Shown one piece after another: positions 48,863 through 58,633 of a DNA stretch of 64,000 nt. The position numbers were made by a program, and so were the translations under genes. The DNA is from Shewanella sp. Arc9-LZ (GTDB lineage: Bacteria > Pseudomonadota > Gammaproteobacteria > Enterobacterales > Shewanellaceae): NCBI RefSeq assembly GCF_010092445.1, contig NZ_CP048031.1, positions 1,984,001 through 2,048,000 on the forward strand, given 5' to 3'. A model generated the notes under the pieces. It did not search any database and was not told where the DNA came from. It saw only the letters and a list, made by a program, of their open reading frames with translations. The stretch's first letter is position 1. Each line of letters starts with the position of its first letter.

Positions 48863-51301
48863 ATGAGCATTACCCGCAATGATTTAAAGATATTTAAACC
48901 CGAACAGCTGGGTACCAGCGATGATGCTGGCGGCCAAAGAACTCGTAATGCGGTGCAGTCTGGTAAGTTAAATGAATTGTTTACTGCGATTTCTGACATT
49001 GACCACGCGCAATCGTCACTCGACATTGTTAAATGTTATCCCGCTTTAGACACCATAGACACTGGCACCTTGCTCGATGCGCATGTGTTTATTAGTCAGC
49101 CACCGAGTGATCCGCTCGTGTCGATGTTGCTAGTTGAAGCCGATGCGTTAGACGATGAAGACCGCATGGTCGAAATGAAAGAGATTTTAGAATCGTCGGT
49201 TACCGCTGGGTCATTAATCCGTTCGGGCGCACCAGGCTTCTTACCTAATCAAAACAGTTTTAGCCGCGAGTATTTACAGTCTACGTATATGTTTGACGGC
49301 AAAGAGTATCGCAAAACCACTAGTTTACGTGTTGGCCAAGTGATTGCCATTACCGTTGAGTATGCAGGTATTGAAGATGCCGACTGGCCGCGTAAAACCC
49401 ATTACGCCATGGTGACCGATACTAATGCACCAGGTAACAGTGAAGGCAATATTGTATTTGATCCACCCATCGATTTTGCTACACCTGACTATAACGTCAC
49501 CGTGAACGCCACCAGTAATTGCACCAAGCTGCGACTCACCAACGAAGCCAGCCCGTTAACGTTTCATGGTGTGAGTAAGTTAACTGCCGCTAGCAGCAAC
49601 AAGAATCTAGCCGTGCAAACGGTGCAGCAAAATCTATTGCCAGTGGTATTAAGCGAACAAGTTAAAACAGGCCAAGCCATTAGCGACGGTGACATAGTCC
49701 GTAAAACCGTATCGCAAAATGCGACAACTGCACAAAGCTATCAGTTTGCCTTGGTTGATGTATTACAGGGCGCCAATATCGCCGTTGATTACACCCCAAT
49801 CACCAGTTACACATCGGGTGGCATTCAATACGGCAGTGACGACGCCATTGTAGTGGTAAGCAGTGACACGGTTAGTGTGACGTTATCGCGTAAACCTGAC
49901 CTCAATACCCCTGTGTCGTTGCAGTACATCTCGGGTGTGTCGTATCAAAACTATGACAATGCTGATGTATTCCCTGCAGATCGCGAATTGGTACCCAACA
50001 CGTTAACGGGTAAAGTGACTCGCCAAAGTACGCCATATCAATTTACCGAGCGTGATGGCGCGTTATACATCACAGTTTTTTCGAGTGTTGGGGCGCTTGT
50101 TGTTCAAGAAGAAATACGTGCCGCCATTGTGGACTATCAAACAGGCATCATCACACTTGAGAATGGTATCTCTAATCTTGTGTATGTTGGCTTAGTCATT
50201 GCGCCAGAATCAGCCAATGTGGCCACATTTGTACTCAATGCCAGTGATGCATTGTTAGACACCTTTTACGTGCAAGTGTTTACCGTGGGTGATGTGTTAA
50301 TCAGTGCCAGTTGCGACAGTAACGGCACGGTAACGGGTACAGGCATTAGCGGCAGTATTGTCAATAACCTGGTGCAGTTGTCGTTTACTCAAGACGTTAA
50401 GTTAAGCACCTTACGGTATGACATTACCGAGCAAGTGCGCAATCTACCGCCTGCTGACATTTATGGCCTAAACCCGCTGCGGATCCCCAATGCAGGTATT
50501 GTCGATATTTATCGCGTTTGGGGCACTATCGCTGTGTCGCATACTGACTATCAAAACATCGTTAGCCCAAGTAATGGCACAGTAGTTACGATTCGCACTG
50601 GCAGCAACTTTGTTGATATTAGCGACGCAACAGGTGCCAGTTTGTGGACCGCAACCAGTGATCACTTTAGCGTGGACAGTACAGCCGGCACCGTTACCTT
50701 AAACAGTGACTTTAGCGGCTTTACTGCGCCGTTTATCTTAAGCGACACCATTAGCGAGTTAGCGTTAGTGACTGCAGTGAACACCAATAAAGTCACGATT
50801 TCAGCTGCGTTGTCGCGTGAATATCCTATTGGTTCAAGTGTGGCCAGTGTGCAAATACTCGGTGACTTACAAGCGCGAGTCGGCAAAGTGCGCGACATGA
50901 CCAGCTGGGCTAACAATTGGGACTTAGACGGTGAAGCAGCCCAAGGCACGTTAAATACGGTGGATTACCCAATTGAAGTCACCAACGCTGCAGCAGTGAA
51001 TGAAGATTGGGTGTTGGTGTTTACCTCTACCACAGCGTTTCGTTGCGTTGGTAAACGGATTGGCCAAATTGCCACGGGTGACACGGTAAACGACTTTGCC
51101 CCAATTAACTCGCTAACCAATCAGCCTTACTTTGTGATCCGTGCCGGTGCGTTCGGTGCCGGTTGGAATCCTGGTGAAGCCATTCGCTTTGCCACCATTG
51201 CCAGTGCAAAACCGGTAATGCCAATTAGAACCGTGCAAGCTGGCCACAGTCAAATCAACACCGACCGCGCCGTATTGGCGTTTCGTGGTAACGAAGCTTA
51301 A
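48863..51301 (+). CDS. Large tail structural protein, unknown family
   Basis: An 812-residue, beta-rich protein (ITRNDLKIFKPEQLGTSDDAGGQRTRN, then many short Ser/Thr/Val strands). It follows the tape measure and the M-position gene, where tail-tip or baseplate proteins lie. The C-terminal part contains DLQARVGKVRDMTSWANNWDLDGEAAQGTLN. Probably a virion protein of the tail tip. Codon use matches the head and tail genes before it. Confidence 0.65.
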   Translation: MSITRNDLKIFKPEQLGTSDDAGGQRTRNAVQSGKLNELFTAISDIDHAQSSLDIVKCYPALDTIDTGTLLDAHVFISQPPSDPLVSMLLVEADALDDEDRMVEMKEILESSVTAGSLIRSGAPGFLPNQNSFSREYLQSTYMFDGKEYRKTTSLRVGQVIAITVEYAGIEDADWPRKTHYAMVTDTNAPGNSEGNIVFDPPIDFATPDYNVTVNATSNCTKLRLTNEASPLTFHGVSKLTAASSNKNLAVQTVQQNLLPVVLSEQVKTGQAISDGDIVRKTVSQNATTAQSYQFALVDVLQGANIAVDYTPITSYTSGGIQYGSDDAIVVVSSDTVSVTLSRKPDLNTPVSLQYISGVSYQNYDNADVFPADRELVPNTLTGKVTRQSTPYQFTERDGALYITVFSSVGALVVQEEIRAAIVDYQTGIITLENGISNLVYVGLVIAPESANVATFVLNASDALLDTFYVQVFTVGDVLISASCDSNGTVTGTGISGSIVNNLVQLSFTQDVKLSTLRYDITEQVRNLPPADIYGLNPLRIPNAGIVDIYRVWGTIAVSHTDYQNIVSPSNGTVVTIRTGSNFVDISDATGASLWTATSDHFSVDSTAGTVTLNSDFSGFTAPFILSDTISELALVTAVNTNKVTISAALSREYPIGSSVASVQILGDLQARVGKVRDMTSWANNWDLDGEAAQGTLNTVDYPIEVTNAAAVNEDWVLVFTSTTAFRCVGKRIGQIATGDTVNDFAPINSLTNQPYFVIRAGAFGAGWNPGEAIRFATIASAKPVMPIRTVQAGHSQINTDRAVLAFRGNEA

Positions 51302-51375
51302 TTACTTTTAATTAAAACTATTTTCGAATGAGTGCCGGCAGCAATGTCGGTAGCGCTTTCGTGTGAGGAAAAATC

Positions 51376-52380
51376 ATGGGATTACCAGTAACAGTTTATC
51401 GTTGGGATGACGTGGGCGCGCCGCAAATTGCAAATCAAAAGCCCTCAGAAATAATTAATGTGCTAAAAAAATGCCTCGTAGATGGATACGGTTCTAAGAC
51501 GGCCCTTGGTTGGACGATGCCATTTGAAGATGTCGCCAAACAGTCGGTCGCATTTAGAAACTCAATAACTGATGGTTCAGGTGGGTATTTTAAAATATAC
51601 AGTCGTGATGGTAATGATAACGACCGTACCCTTATGCGTATACAATCCGCACAAAGTATGTCAGATATTGACACCCTATTTAGACCTAATTACAAACATG
51701 CTTTTGAGCTATTTGATAACAGATTTACAAAATGGGTTCTTATTGGGACTTCCGCTGGTTTCTACTTTATTTGTGGATTGTTAACAAATGCTTGTGGGGC
51801 TGACCAACGTTACGACTCAATGTTTTTTGCGGGTGATTTTGAGTCTGTCATACAAAATGACCCATCTAAGTTTATAGCTATATCAAACCCGTTAGTTAAT
51901 GGAGGCGACAACACATCAAGTTACGCCTCTGGTTATAATGATGGTTTTCAAAGATGTGTTTATGAATCGGATAGGTATTGGGGTTATAGCTCAATTAGAC
52001 TATATGACACTGACAATAGTGGTAATTACTATAATTACTCCTTTTATTCACCCCAAGGTGTATTACTAGGTAGTGCAGTAAATATAACACCTGATAAAAA
52101 TACACAAGTAGGACTTTATGGTCGTATTGTAATTCAGATGACATCAGTATCTACGTCATCAACAGGTAGGCGGTTCGACGGTGAATATTTTAATCAGTCG
52201 GTGAAATCACCAGTTGTTAGGGGCTATTTACCTGCGTTCATAGTTGAAACTTACCCAAGATACTCTAAATATGATAATTACGATGTTTTTGAACCGCATT
52301 TAGGGCAGAACTCATATCTAGTTCGGTCATTTGCAAACCTAACTGGTAATTGGATTGGTTGTGAGAATTGGTATGAGTAA
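51376..52380 (+). CDS. Tail-tip or fibre protein, AT-rich
   Basis: A 334-residue protein (PVTVYRWDDVGAPQIANQKPSEIINVLKKCLVDGYGSKTALGWT) with many Tyr, Asn and Ser later (DTDNSGNYYNYSFYSPQG). The opening resembles a short conserved start of phage tail proteins. Its codon use is clearly more AT-rich than the genes on both sides, pointing to exchange by recombination, as is common for host-recognition genes. Confidence 0.6.
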   Translation: MGLPVTVYRWDDVGAPQIANQKPSEIINVLKKCLVDGYGSKTALGWTMPFEDVAKQSVAFRNSITDGSGGYFKIYSRDGNDNDRTLMRIQSAQSMSDIDTLFRPNYKHAFELFDNRFTKWVLIGTSAGFYFICGLLTNACGADQRYDSMFFAGDFESVIQNDPSKFIAISNPLVNGGDNTSSYASGYNDGFQRCVYESDRYWGYSSIRLYDTDNSGNYYNYSFYSPQGVLLGSAVNITPDKNTQVGLYGRIVIQMTSVSTSSTGRRFDGEYFNQSVKSPVVRGYLPAFIVETYPRYSKYDNYDVFEPHLGQNSYLVRSFANLTGNWIGCENWYE

Positions 52381-52660
52381 TACATTAGGCGTATTCTTGA
52401 GTAAGCAAGACCAATCCAACATATTCATGGGTGAGTTAGGGTTAGACCTTGATTCTGAGGGTAATAGAGTTGCTATTTTTGACCGCACCAGTATGCAAAT
52501 TTTATTCATCGGTCAGTCAAGTGTTGCTAAGGTACATTTAAACATTAAATATGCCAATACTAGTAATTTAAGCGTAATTTTATTTGATGATGATTTAGTT
52601 TATAACGCGGCCATTGTAGATGGTGTGAAGCTTGAAGTTGTAGACGTAAGTTGGAATTAA
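52355..52660 (+). CDS. Small tail-associated protein, AT-rich
   Basis: A 101-residue protein overlapping its upstream neighbour by 26 bases if GTG 52355 is used; ATG 52373 is an alternative start. Sequence includes GVFLSKQDQSNIFMGELGLDLDSEGN. Not recognised. It shares the AT-rich composition of the gene before it. Confidence 0.55.
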   Translation: MVVRIGMSNTLGVFLSKQDQSNIFMGELGLDLDSEGNRVAIFDRTSMQILFIGQSSVAKVHLNIKYANTSNLSVILFDDDLVYNAAIVDGVKLEVVDVSWN

Positions 52661-52672
52661 TAAGGAATAACC

Positions 52673-54445
52673 TTGTTAACAATTCGCTTTAGCAATCCAT
52701 GGCCAAATGCCAGTTCTCCAATTACCATTCGGTTTGAGGGTGAGGTTGTGCCCGAGCCGCCAATCCGCGCACCGTCTTTGGGTATTTATTTGGGCGTCAC
52801 CTGGCAACCGCCATTACTCGCTGCAAATGATTACCAACTGACAAGTGCAAGTAAACCACTCGGCAATCAAGTTCAGTTAAATGTGTTATCTCAATCTGCA
52901 ACCGACTACTGCGTAACAATCCAATGGCAAAATAAACCACTAACTCAATGTGAAATCAAAATACATTATGCTGGTAATGCGTTAACTGAGTTAACCGTAA
53001 ACTGGCAATGGTTTGTTGCACCTAGTGTTGAACAAGGCTTTGCATTGTCTTGGTTGGTACCGAATCAACACATCACGATAATGGCTATCGATTGGCAAGT
53101 TGCACCAAGGCTGAATACGTTGCAAGCCAATATCAATTGGTGTGATGGTGCAGCATTAGTTAACGATATCACCACAGCTTACAGCTATGGCAATGTCAGA
53201 CTAATACAACCAAGCATTGCTTGGGGGCCGCATACCGCCAGTTGGATTTGCTCAACCCGATATCGACCACCTACGGGTAAGGTGACGATTCGGTTTAGCG
53301 AACCTTGGGCTAATTCAACCAACCCATTGCAGCTGCGTTTTACCGCTTCAGCAAACTATTGTTACTTTGATGATGGCGGTGGTTTAGTTGATGCCAACCC
53401 AAGCTTACCCAGCCTTGATTTTGAAACCCCAATTGAACCCCAACTGCGCAGGTATTATTTAATGCAGCCAACCATTACGTGTGTGCGTGTGTCTGACGAC
53501 GTACCGATTGTGATCAGCAATATCAGTATTAGTCGCAGCCGTGGCCAGTGGGCCAGTTCAGTGAGTATCGATTTTTCAAGTCGCATCGATGCCAGCCGTG
53601 CTGAAAACCAATTGCTTAAAGTCGGTATAAACGGTTATGAGTTCATTACCTTGGTTGAGCAAACCAGTGTAAGCAAAGTGTTTGGTAATGAAACGTATCG
53701 CGGAACGGGCCGCAGCCGCAGCGCCGAACTTGCGACGCCATACGTATTGCCGATTAGTTATACCAACGCAACATCACGCAGTTTTGCAGGTTTACTCACT
53801 GACATACTGCAATTTACTGGTTGGACAATCGCGCTTAATGGCATCGTTGATTTTAACGTACCTGCAGGCGCATTTAGCGTTGGCAATAAGTCACCCATCG
53901 ATGCCGTGCAAGAAGCCGTTGCCCAATTGGGCTGCATGTTGTTATCTAACGACGAAACTAAAGCATTAACCGTGGTCCCACGTTGGCCAACAGTGCCGTG
54001 GTTAATGGATGGCGTAATACCAGACTTAACCGTGCACGATGCTGTGATCACCAGTTACAGTGAGTCAAAAGAAATTGGTACCGAGTGCAACGTGGTTTGG
54101 CTTAGGGGTGAGCAGCAGGGCATTAGCGCAAAAGTAAAACGCGCTGGCACTGCTGGCAATATCGCCGCCGATGATATCAGCGCCCAACTGATTGTTGATA
54201 ACCAAGCTGCACGAACAGCCGGCACCAACGCACTGGCCGACACCGGCAATAAGCTTAATATCAATATGAGTTTACCGATTATGGCTGACTTACCACCTGC
54301 AACACCTGGTATGTTGATTGGTATTCGTGAAGGTGTGGACGTGTTCAAAGGTACATGCGATTCGGTGACGATCAGTGCATCAGTTAGCGACACAGGCGAC
54401 ATCGATGTAGAGCAAACCATCACCGTCGTTCGGCACATTGCATAA
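52673..54445 (+). CDS. Tail hub or baseplate-like protein
   Basis: A 590-residue protein from a TTG start with AAGGAATAA upstream. Two related segments, LTIRFSNPWPNASSPITIRF at the start and VTIRFSEPWANSTNPLQLRF near residue 203, are an internal repeat. The second half (ISISRSRGQWASSVSIDFSS, FAGLLTDILQFTGWTI, PIDAVQEAVAQLGCMLLSND, then TPGMLIGIREG) looks like a phage hub or baseplate protein of the gp27/gpJ-like type. Fold assignment is inference. Confidence 0.65.
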   Translation: MLTIRFSNPWPNASSPITIRFEGEVVPEPPIRAPSLGIYLGVTWQPPLLAANDYQLTSASKPLGNQVQLNVLSQSATDYCVTIQWQNKPLTQCEIKIHYAGNALTELTVNWQWFVAPSVEQGFALSWLVPNQHITIMAIDWQVAPRLNTLQANINWCDGAALVNDITTAYSYGNVRLIQPSIAWGPHTASWICSTRYRPPTGKVTIRFSEPWANSTNPLQLRFTASANYCYFDDGGGLVDANPSLPSLDFETPIEPQLRRYYLMQPTITCVRVSDDVPIVISNISISRSRGQWASSVSIDFSSRIDASRAENQLLKVGINGYEFITLVEQTSVSKVFGNETYRGTGRSRSAELATPYVLPISYTNATSRSFAGLLTDILQFTGWTIALNGIVDFNVPAGAFSVGNKSPIDAVQEAVAQLGCMLLSNDETKALTVVPRWPTVPWLMDGVIPDLTVHDAVITSYSESKEIGTECNVVWLRGEQQGISAKVKRAGTAGNIAADDISAQLIVDNQAARTAGTNALADTGNKLNINMSLPIMADLPPATPGMLIGIREGVDVFKGTCDSVTISASVSDTGDIDVEQTITVVRHIA

Positions 54446-54478
54446 GCTGTTGCATCAAAACCAGCATAAGGAATCGTA

Positions 54479-54691
54479 ATGTTAAAGCAGTTACAACAAA
54501 GCCTAAGCGCCCCGCGTACCATCATGACGATTAACGTGGTAAATACCGACGGCACCGTCACCGCCAGCACTGCCAGCAACCACACTCAACGGGTAATAGG
54601 TTCTGGCAATGTTGGCGATCACATCTACGTTCAAGACGGCAGGGTGCTAGGGACAGCACCTGCTTTGGCGTTTTTTGAGATAGAGGTTTAG
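54479..54691 (+). CDS. Small C-terminal tail gene, 70 residues
   Basis: The last + strand gene of the prophage (LKQLQQSLSAPRTIMTINVVNTDGTVTASTASNHTQRVIGSGNVGDHIYVQDGRVLG). A compact beta domain. In position of a small tail-assembly protein. AAGGAATCG precedes the ATG. Confidence 0.65.
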   Translation: MLKQLQQSLSAPRTIMTINVVNTDGTVTASTASNHTQRVIGSGNVGDHIYVQDGRVLGTAPALAFFEIEV

Positions 54692-55201
54692 GGGTAATTA
54701 TTTTTATTGTAGTTATTTGCTATGTAACTCGTACTAGCTGACTGTTACCCATTTCAAACGGAGTTCTTCCACAACACATTTTGCCTTGATGATATAGGTA
54801 TTGTCCTAAATTGATTGTCTTGCAACATGACCCCGCACTCAGGATAAACACATACCTGTAATATCAATTTACCATCTATGGATTTAGTCAAAAAATGCTA
54901 TTCAAATTGATGTGTGTACACCTCTGCGTACAGAATATGGATTGGCTTTATATTTAAGCTTTTTAAATTAATGGCTTAGGTTGTTTAGTCATATAATCGT
55001 GCCAGAATAAGGTGGGTTGAATTGCGTTAGCCATAGTAAGTATAAGATCCTTTTCGCGATTAAAACCATGTTAACATTTATCAGCATAAAAAAATGATAA
55101 TGAGGTAACCTTCAATATGATTTTTCTAATATAACCTTGTTTACTGGTGACTAATGTGGATTTGCTGGTTACAATTTAGTGAAGTAGTAAAGGAATATTG
55201 T
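54692..55201. other. Right prophage junction, non-coding
   Basis: 510 bases without a gene. It holds the right attachment candidate at 54916-54932 and, beyond it, the promoter region of the host gene at 55202. No tRNA is seen. Confidence 0.55.
54910..54936. other. Candidate right attachment site
   Basis: GTACACCTCTGCGTACA at 54916-54932, preceded by TGTGT. Exchange of halves with the left site gives attB with two GCGTACA half-sites and attP with two TGTGTACA half-sites, a consistent chimeric pattern. Confidence 0.6.
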
Positions 55202-56008
55202 ATGCATCATCATGTATTTACTCAACCATGCGTCAGTGAAATAACTCAACCGACTGCGTTGACACTTCGTTTACCGGATAGTGTGAGTGATTTATTAGTA
55301 CTTTCAACGATGAGTAATCCTTTAGTTGAGTTTGTGGTTAGCCAAGTTGAGCATAAACAAACGACACTCATTTTACGTATTCAACCTTTTTTGACTTTTG
55401 CTTTTGAACATACACAAACAATGATTGAAACGCCTACTCAGCCAAGGCTCGTAGGGCAGGGGATTAAGTTGTATCCTTCAATGGGGGTAGCTCCACGTGT
55501 GTGTATTGAACAACTCAGAAATGGGGTGACGATTAATATTCACGCTGATGAAGATGTGCACTTTAGTGTAGCGGCCGAAGCTCGTTTTGAACTAGTGACG
55601 TTAGAGAATGACTTACGGATTTTGAGTGAACCTCAAGCTCTAGTTATGGCTAAAGCGATATTAGGACGTAAGTTTGATTATGATGAGCCTTCTACCATGC
55701 TTGCGGTTCATATAAGTGAATTAGAGCAAGTTCGACGAGAATTACGTGATTACCTCCGAGGCGAGTCGGGCAAAATCCACCCAGGTGTCTCAACTGAGCT
55801 ACTAAAACTCGATCATTTATTGCAAAATAAGCATCAATGGTTGTTACGGACCTATCATCAGTCATTAGAGCGTTCCAACTTCGGCCGCTCGTCTAATGAA
55901 CAATTTTATAATCATGAACAATTACAGCGTAAATTGGATTGTTTTGAACTTTTAGCCCCTAAAGACGTGTCGGAAATGGTCAATAAGCTGTGTGATGACG
56001 ATCTTTAA
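55202..56008 (+). CDS. Host protein of unknown function
   Basis: A 268-residue protein. The N-terminal half is beta-rich (TALTLRLPDSVSDLLVLS, TTLILRIQPFLTFAFE); the C-terminal half is helical (LEQVRRELRDYLRGESGKIHPGV, HHQW-like stretch). ATG 55202 is used because AAAGGAA lies just upstream; the frame is open to 55154. It is followed 26 bases later by rlmA. Confidence 0.65.
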   Translation: MHHHVFTQPCVSEITQPTALTLRLPDSVSDLLVLSTMSNPLVEFVVSQVEHKQTTLILRIQPFLTFAFEHTQTMIETPTQPRLVGQGIKLYPSMGVAPRVCIEQLRNGVTINIHADEDVHFSVAAEARFELVTLENDLRILSEPQALVMAKAILGRKFDYDEPSTMLAVHISELEQVRRELRDYLRGESGKIHPGVSTELLKLDHLLQNKHQWLLRTYHQSLERSNFGRSSNEQFYNHEQLQRKLDCFELLAPKDVSEMVNKLCDDDL

Positions 56009-56034
56009 CTTTTCAGTAACTCTAGAGCCCACCC

Positions 56035-56859
56035 ATGTCTTATATTTGCCCTATTTGTAGCGCGCCATTAGTACAACAACAAAATTCTTGGCAATGTGAA
56101 CTGCGCCATCAATTTGATTGTGCTAAAGAAGGTTACGTTAATTTATTGCCTGTACAAAAAAAGAAAACAAAAGATCCTGGTGATAACAAAGAAATGATGA
56201 TTGCCAGACGAGAGTTTCTTAATCAAGGCTTTTATCAACCTTTAAGCGACAAAGTAAATCAGTTAGCGCTAGAGTTTGCTGGAGGAGATGCCACTAAGGT
56301 GCTCGATATAGGGTGTGGCGAAGGGTATTACAGTCATCGGTTATTTGAAACGTTGCAGTCTGTGGTTAAACCCCATTGTGAGTTTTATGGTTTAGATATT
56401 TCTAAGTCTGCAATTCGTTATGCTGCCAAACGCTATAGTGGATTACATTTTTGTGTGGCGAGTGCATTTGAAATGCCTTTTGCTGATGACAGTTTTGATT
56501 TAGCGATACGTATTTATGCGCCGTCTAAAGTTGAAGAGTTACAGCGGGTGATAAAACCGACCGGAATACTCATAACCGTTTCTCCCGGGCCGATGCATCA
56601 CTATGCGTTAAAAAAGAAAATTTATAGTGAACCCAAACAACATCCACAAGAACCTATGGTGTTAGATGGCTTTACTTACTTAGCACACCAAGCGTTAGCT
56701 TATTCATTAACATTAACTCGTGCGGAAGACATTGATCACTTTCTTAACATGACTCCTTACGCATGGAAGTTGAGTGATTCACAGAAGTCTCAGATAATAG
56801 AGCAAGGGCTCGAGTGTGAGATAGATTTTAAAATCGAAATTCATCAACGAGAACAATAA
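56035..56859 (+). CDS. rlmA: 23S rRNA (guanine(745)-N(1))-methyltransferase
   Basis: A 274-residue SAM-dependent methyltransferase. The N-terminal zinc finger (CPICSAPL, CELRHQFDCAKEGYVNLL) and KTKDPGDNKEMM are diagnostic of RlmA. The SAM-binding motif I is VLDIGCGEGYYS. It modifies G745 in 23S rRNA helix 35. Length matches E. coli (269). Confidence 0.95.
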   Translation: MSYICPICSAPLVQQQNSWQCELRHQFDCAKEGYVNLLPVQKKKTKDPGDNKEMMIARREFLNQGFYQPLSDKVNQLALEFAGGDATKVLDIGCGEGYYSHRLFETLQSVVKPHCEFYGLDISKSAIRYAAKRYSGLHFCVASAFEMPFADDSFDLAIRIYAPSKVEELQRVIKPTGILITVSPGPMHHYALKKKIYSEPKQHPQEPMVLDGFTYLAHQALAYSLTLTRAEDIDHFLNMTPYAWKLSDSQKSQIIEQGLECEIDFKIEIHQREQ

Positions 56860-56954
56860 ACAATCAGATAATTGATATAAATAACTATTTGATGCTCAAA
56901 GATAAACCTTTTTGAAATGAGACTAATTAAATACCATTGTTTGGTTGATGTTTG

Positions 56955-56982
56955 TTGACTTATCCTGAAAATGGTTTATAGT
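56955..56982 (+). promoter_or_regulatory. csp promoter
   Basis: TTGACT (56955-56960), 16 bases, TATAGT (56977-56982). Start near 56990 leaves a 5' leader of about 125 bases, the long structured leader typical of cold-shock genes. Confidence 0.65.
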
Positions 56983-57114
56983 TTACTCAGCTTGAAGGTT
57001 GGGCTTATATTTATCAATACGAACAGTTTCGTCCTGTAAACATAAGTAATACCGGCATTTTCCAGCTTTACTGCCGTTAAGGCTTTAACTATTTTTTTTT
57101 ACAGGATTTATATT

Positions 57115-57321
57115 ATGTCTCAAGTTACTGGTGTTGTTAAGTGGTTTAACTCTGATAAAGGTTTCGGATTTATTGAGCAAGAGTCTGGTCCAGACGTATT
57201 CGTTCATTTCCGTGCTATCAACTCAGACGGTTTCAAAACTCTTGACGAAGGTCAGAAAGTTTCTTTCACTGTGACTCAAGGTCAGAAAGGTCCTCAAGCT
57301 GAGAACGTTTCAATCGTTTAG
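57115..57321 (+). CDS. CspA-family cold-shock protein
   Basis: A 68-residue RNA/ssDNA-binding OB-fold protein. RNP1 and RNP2 motifs are visible as KGFGFIE and VFVHF, with the family opening [16 protein letters not shown]. Long leader and an adjacent strong terminator fit a single-gene cold-shock unit. Which csp paralogue it is cannot be told. Confidence 0.95.
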   Translation: MSQVTGVVKWFNSDKGFGFIEQESGPDVFVHFRAINSDGFKTLDEGQKVSFTVTQGQKGPQAENVSIV

Positions 57322-57352
57322 TATTTAGCTTCGGCTAAGTGTTAAAAGATTT

Positions 57353-57388
57353 AAAACTGTAGCAATTTATTGCTGCAGTTTTTTTTGC
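57353..57388 (+). terminator. csp terminator
   Basis: AAACTGTAGCAAT pairs with ATTGCTGCAGTTT (one G-T mismatch), followed by eight T. Confidence 0.88.
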
Positions 57389-57413
57389 TTTTTTATTGTG
57401 TATTGTCATCATG

Positions 57414-57619
57414 CTAATCGTCTAATCGTCTAATCGTCTAATCGTCTAATCGTCTAATCGTCTAATCGTCTAATCGTCTAATCGTCTAATCGTCTAATCG
57501 TCTAATCGTCTAATCGTCTAATCGTCTAATCGTCTAATCGTCTAATCGTCTAATCGTCTAATCGTCTAATCGTCTAATCGTCTAATCGTCTAATCGTCTA
57601 ATCGTCTAATCGTCTAATC
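57414..57619 (+). repeat. 8-bp tandem repeat, about 25.75 copies
   Basis: CTAATCGT repeated perfectly 25 times (57414-57613), then CTAATC. No reading frame crosses it as a known gene. Perfect arrays of this length are unstable by slippage and should differ between strains. Confidence 0.95.
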
Positions 57620-58633
57620 ATATGTTGTATATCATTAATCTATTTATCTCTCTCTCATATCATTAATACACATAGAAATATTGTTATGCGCATAAAATCA
57701 TTTATCAGTTCAAAATGACTCCAGAAACTCATTCAAAGATAATAAAAACCGTTCTTCTGTCGACGCTATACGGTCGACCCGCGTATCCCTATATCCTATA
57801 CCGTCACTTAAGATTTAGCTTTTCTAAAGAACAAGGTGGCTCACTCATAAACGGTCATCACATAAAGCCAACTTAATAAGATGACTAGAATTGAGGTTTA
57901 TTAGTTCGTCTTTGTTATGTAAATACATTAACAGCCAAAAGTGTTGAGTATTATAAGCACAATAACAGCAATAGCTTGTTTGCCATTTAGTGACAATACA
58001 GAACAGATTCAGAACTAATACACAACGAATTCATCGTTATAAACGCTCATTCAGCCGTTGCTTATTGAATATCTGGATTGTATTAGTCGTAACGACAGGT
58101 TATTAACGCATTAAAATACACGTCAGCAATTGGTGTGTTTAAGTCTAAGCTTATAAAATCATTATTATTATCAATTTTGCCTATTTATGTTGTCTATTTT
58201 AGAACCCTTTAACAGATTTTAGCGTTGAGCTCACTAACTGAAGGACGCTGAGTTAATTGCATTGCATTGAGGTTGCTGGGAAGGCTTCTTTACTTAAGGG
58301 TCTAGTCATTTAGACTGATTTCTTAGCATTTAGTCGTTATTTTGAATGTAGAGTATTTGCTGTTTTAGAGTCGCTGTAGAGGAGGGGTGAGCGATTGAAG
58401 ACACTTTAACATACCTCATTTGATGTGGTTTTTTAAGCAATTAAATTTTTATTATATCGACCTGATACGTAAACAATATATTAAAAAATGCCATGGTTTA
58501 TTAATATGGTGAGTTATCACTAATTAATAAACGATGGCATTAGAGACTGATGCTTATGACGTTTGTTGTTAAGCCTTTTTACGCAAACCGATTTTAGTCA
58601 GCATTAAAGGTTCATTTAACCATTGGCGGTGAG
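57620..58633. other. About 1 kb without a supported gene
   Basis: AT-rich stretch with no long frame on either strand. It holds the hairpin at 58487-58541 near its right end. No RNA gene recognised. Confidence 0.5.
58487..58541. repeat. 19-bp inverted repeat (strong hairpin)
   Basis: AATGCCATGGTTTATTAAT (58487-58505) pairs with 58523-58541 with one G-G mismatch, 17-base loop. No T run on either side. It may be a rho-independent-like processing site, a regulator site or a short mobile repeat. Confidence 0.75.

Larger units (their letters stand above)
10852..54932. mobile_element. Lambda-like siphovirus prophage (about 44 kb)
   Basis: A full set of temperate-phage modules in lambda order: int, leftward early genes, cI/cro, O/P, Q, lysis, terminase, head, tail. 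The limits are set by two related 17-bp sites, 10852-10868 and 54916-54932, each beginning GTACACCT. It sits between the divergent host genes sbcB and the gene at 55202. All essential-looking genes are intact, so it may be inducible. It carries two blocks of cassette-like cargo between Q and lysis. Confidence 0.9.

Noticed and set aside
57414..57619. CRISPR array
   Set aside because: The unit is 8 bases with no spacers; it is a simple tandem repeat.
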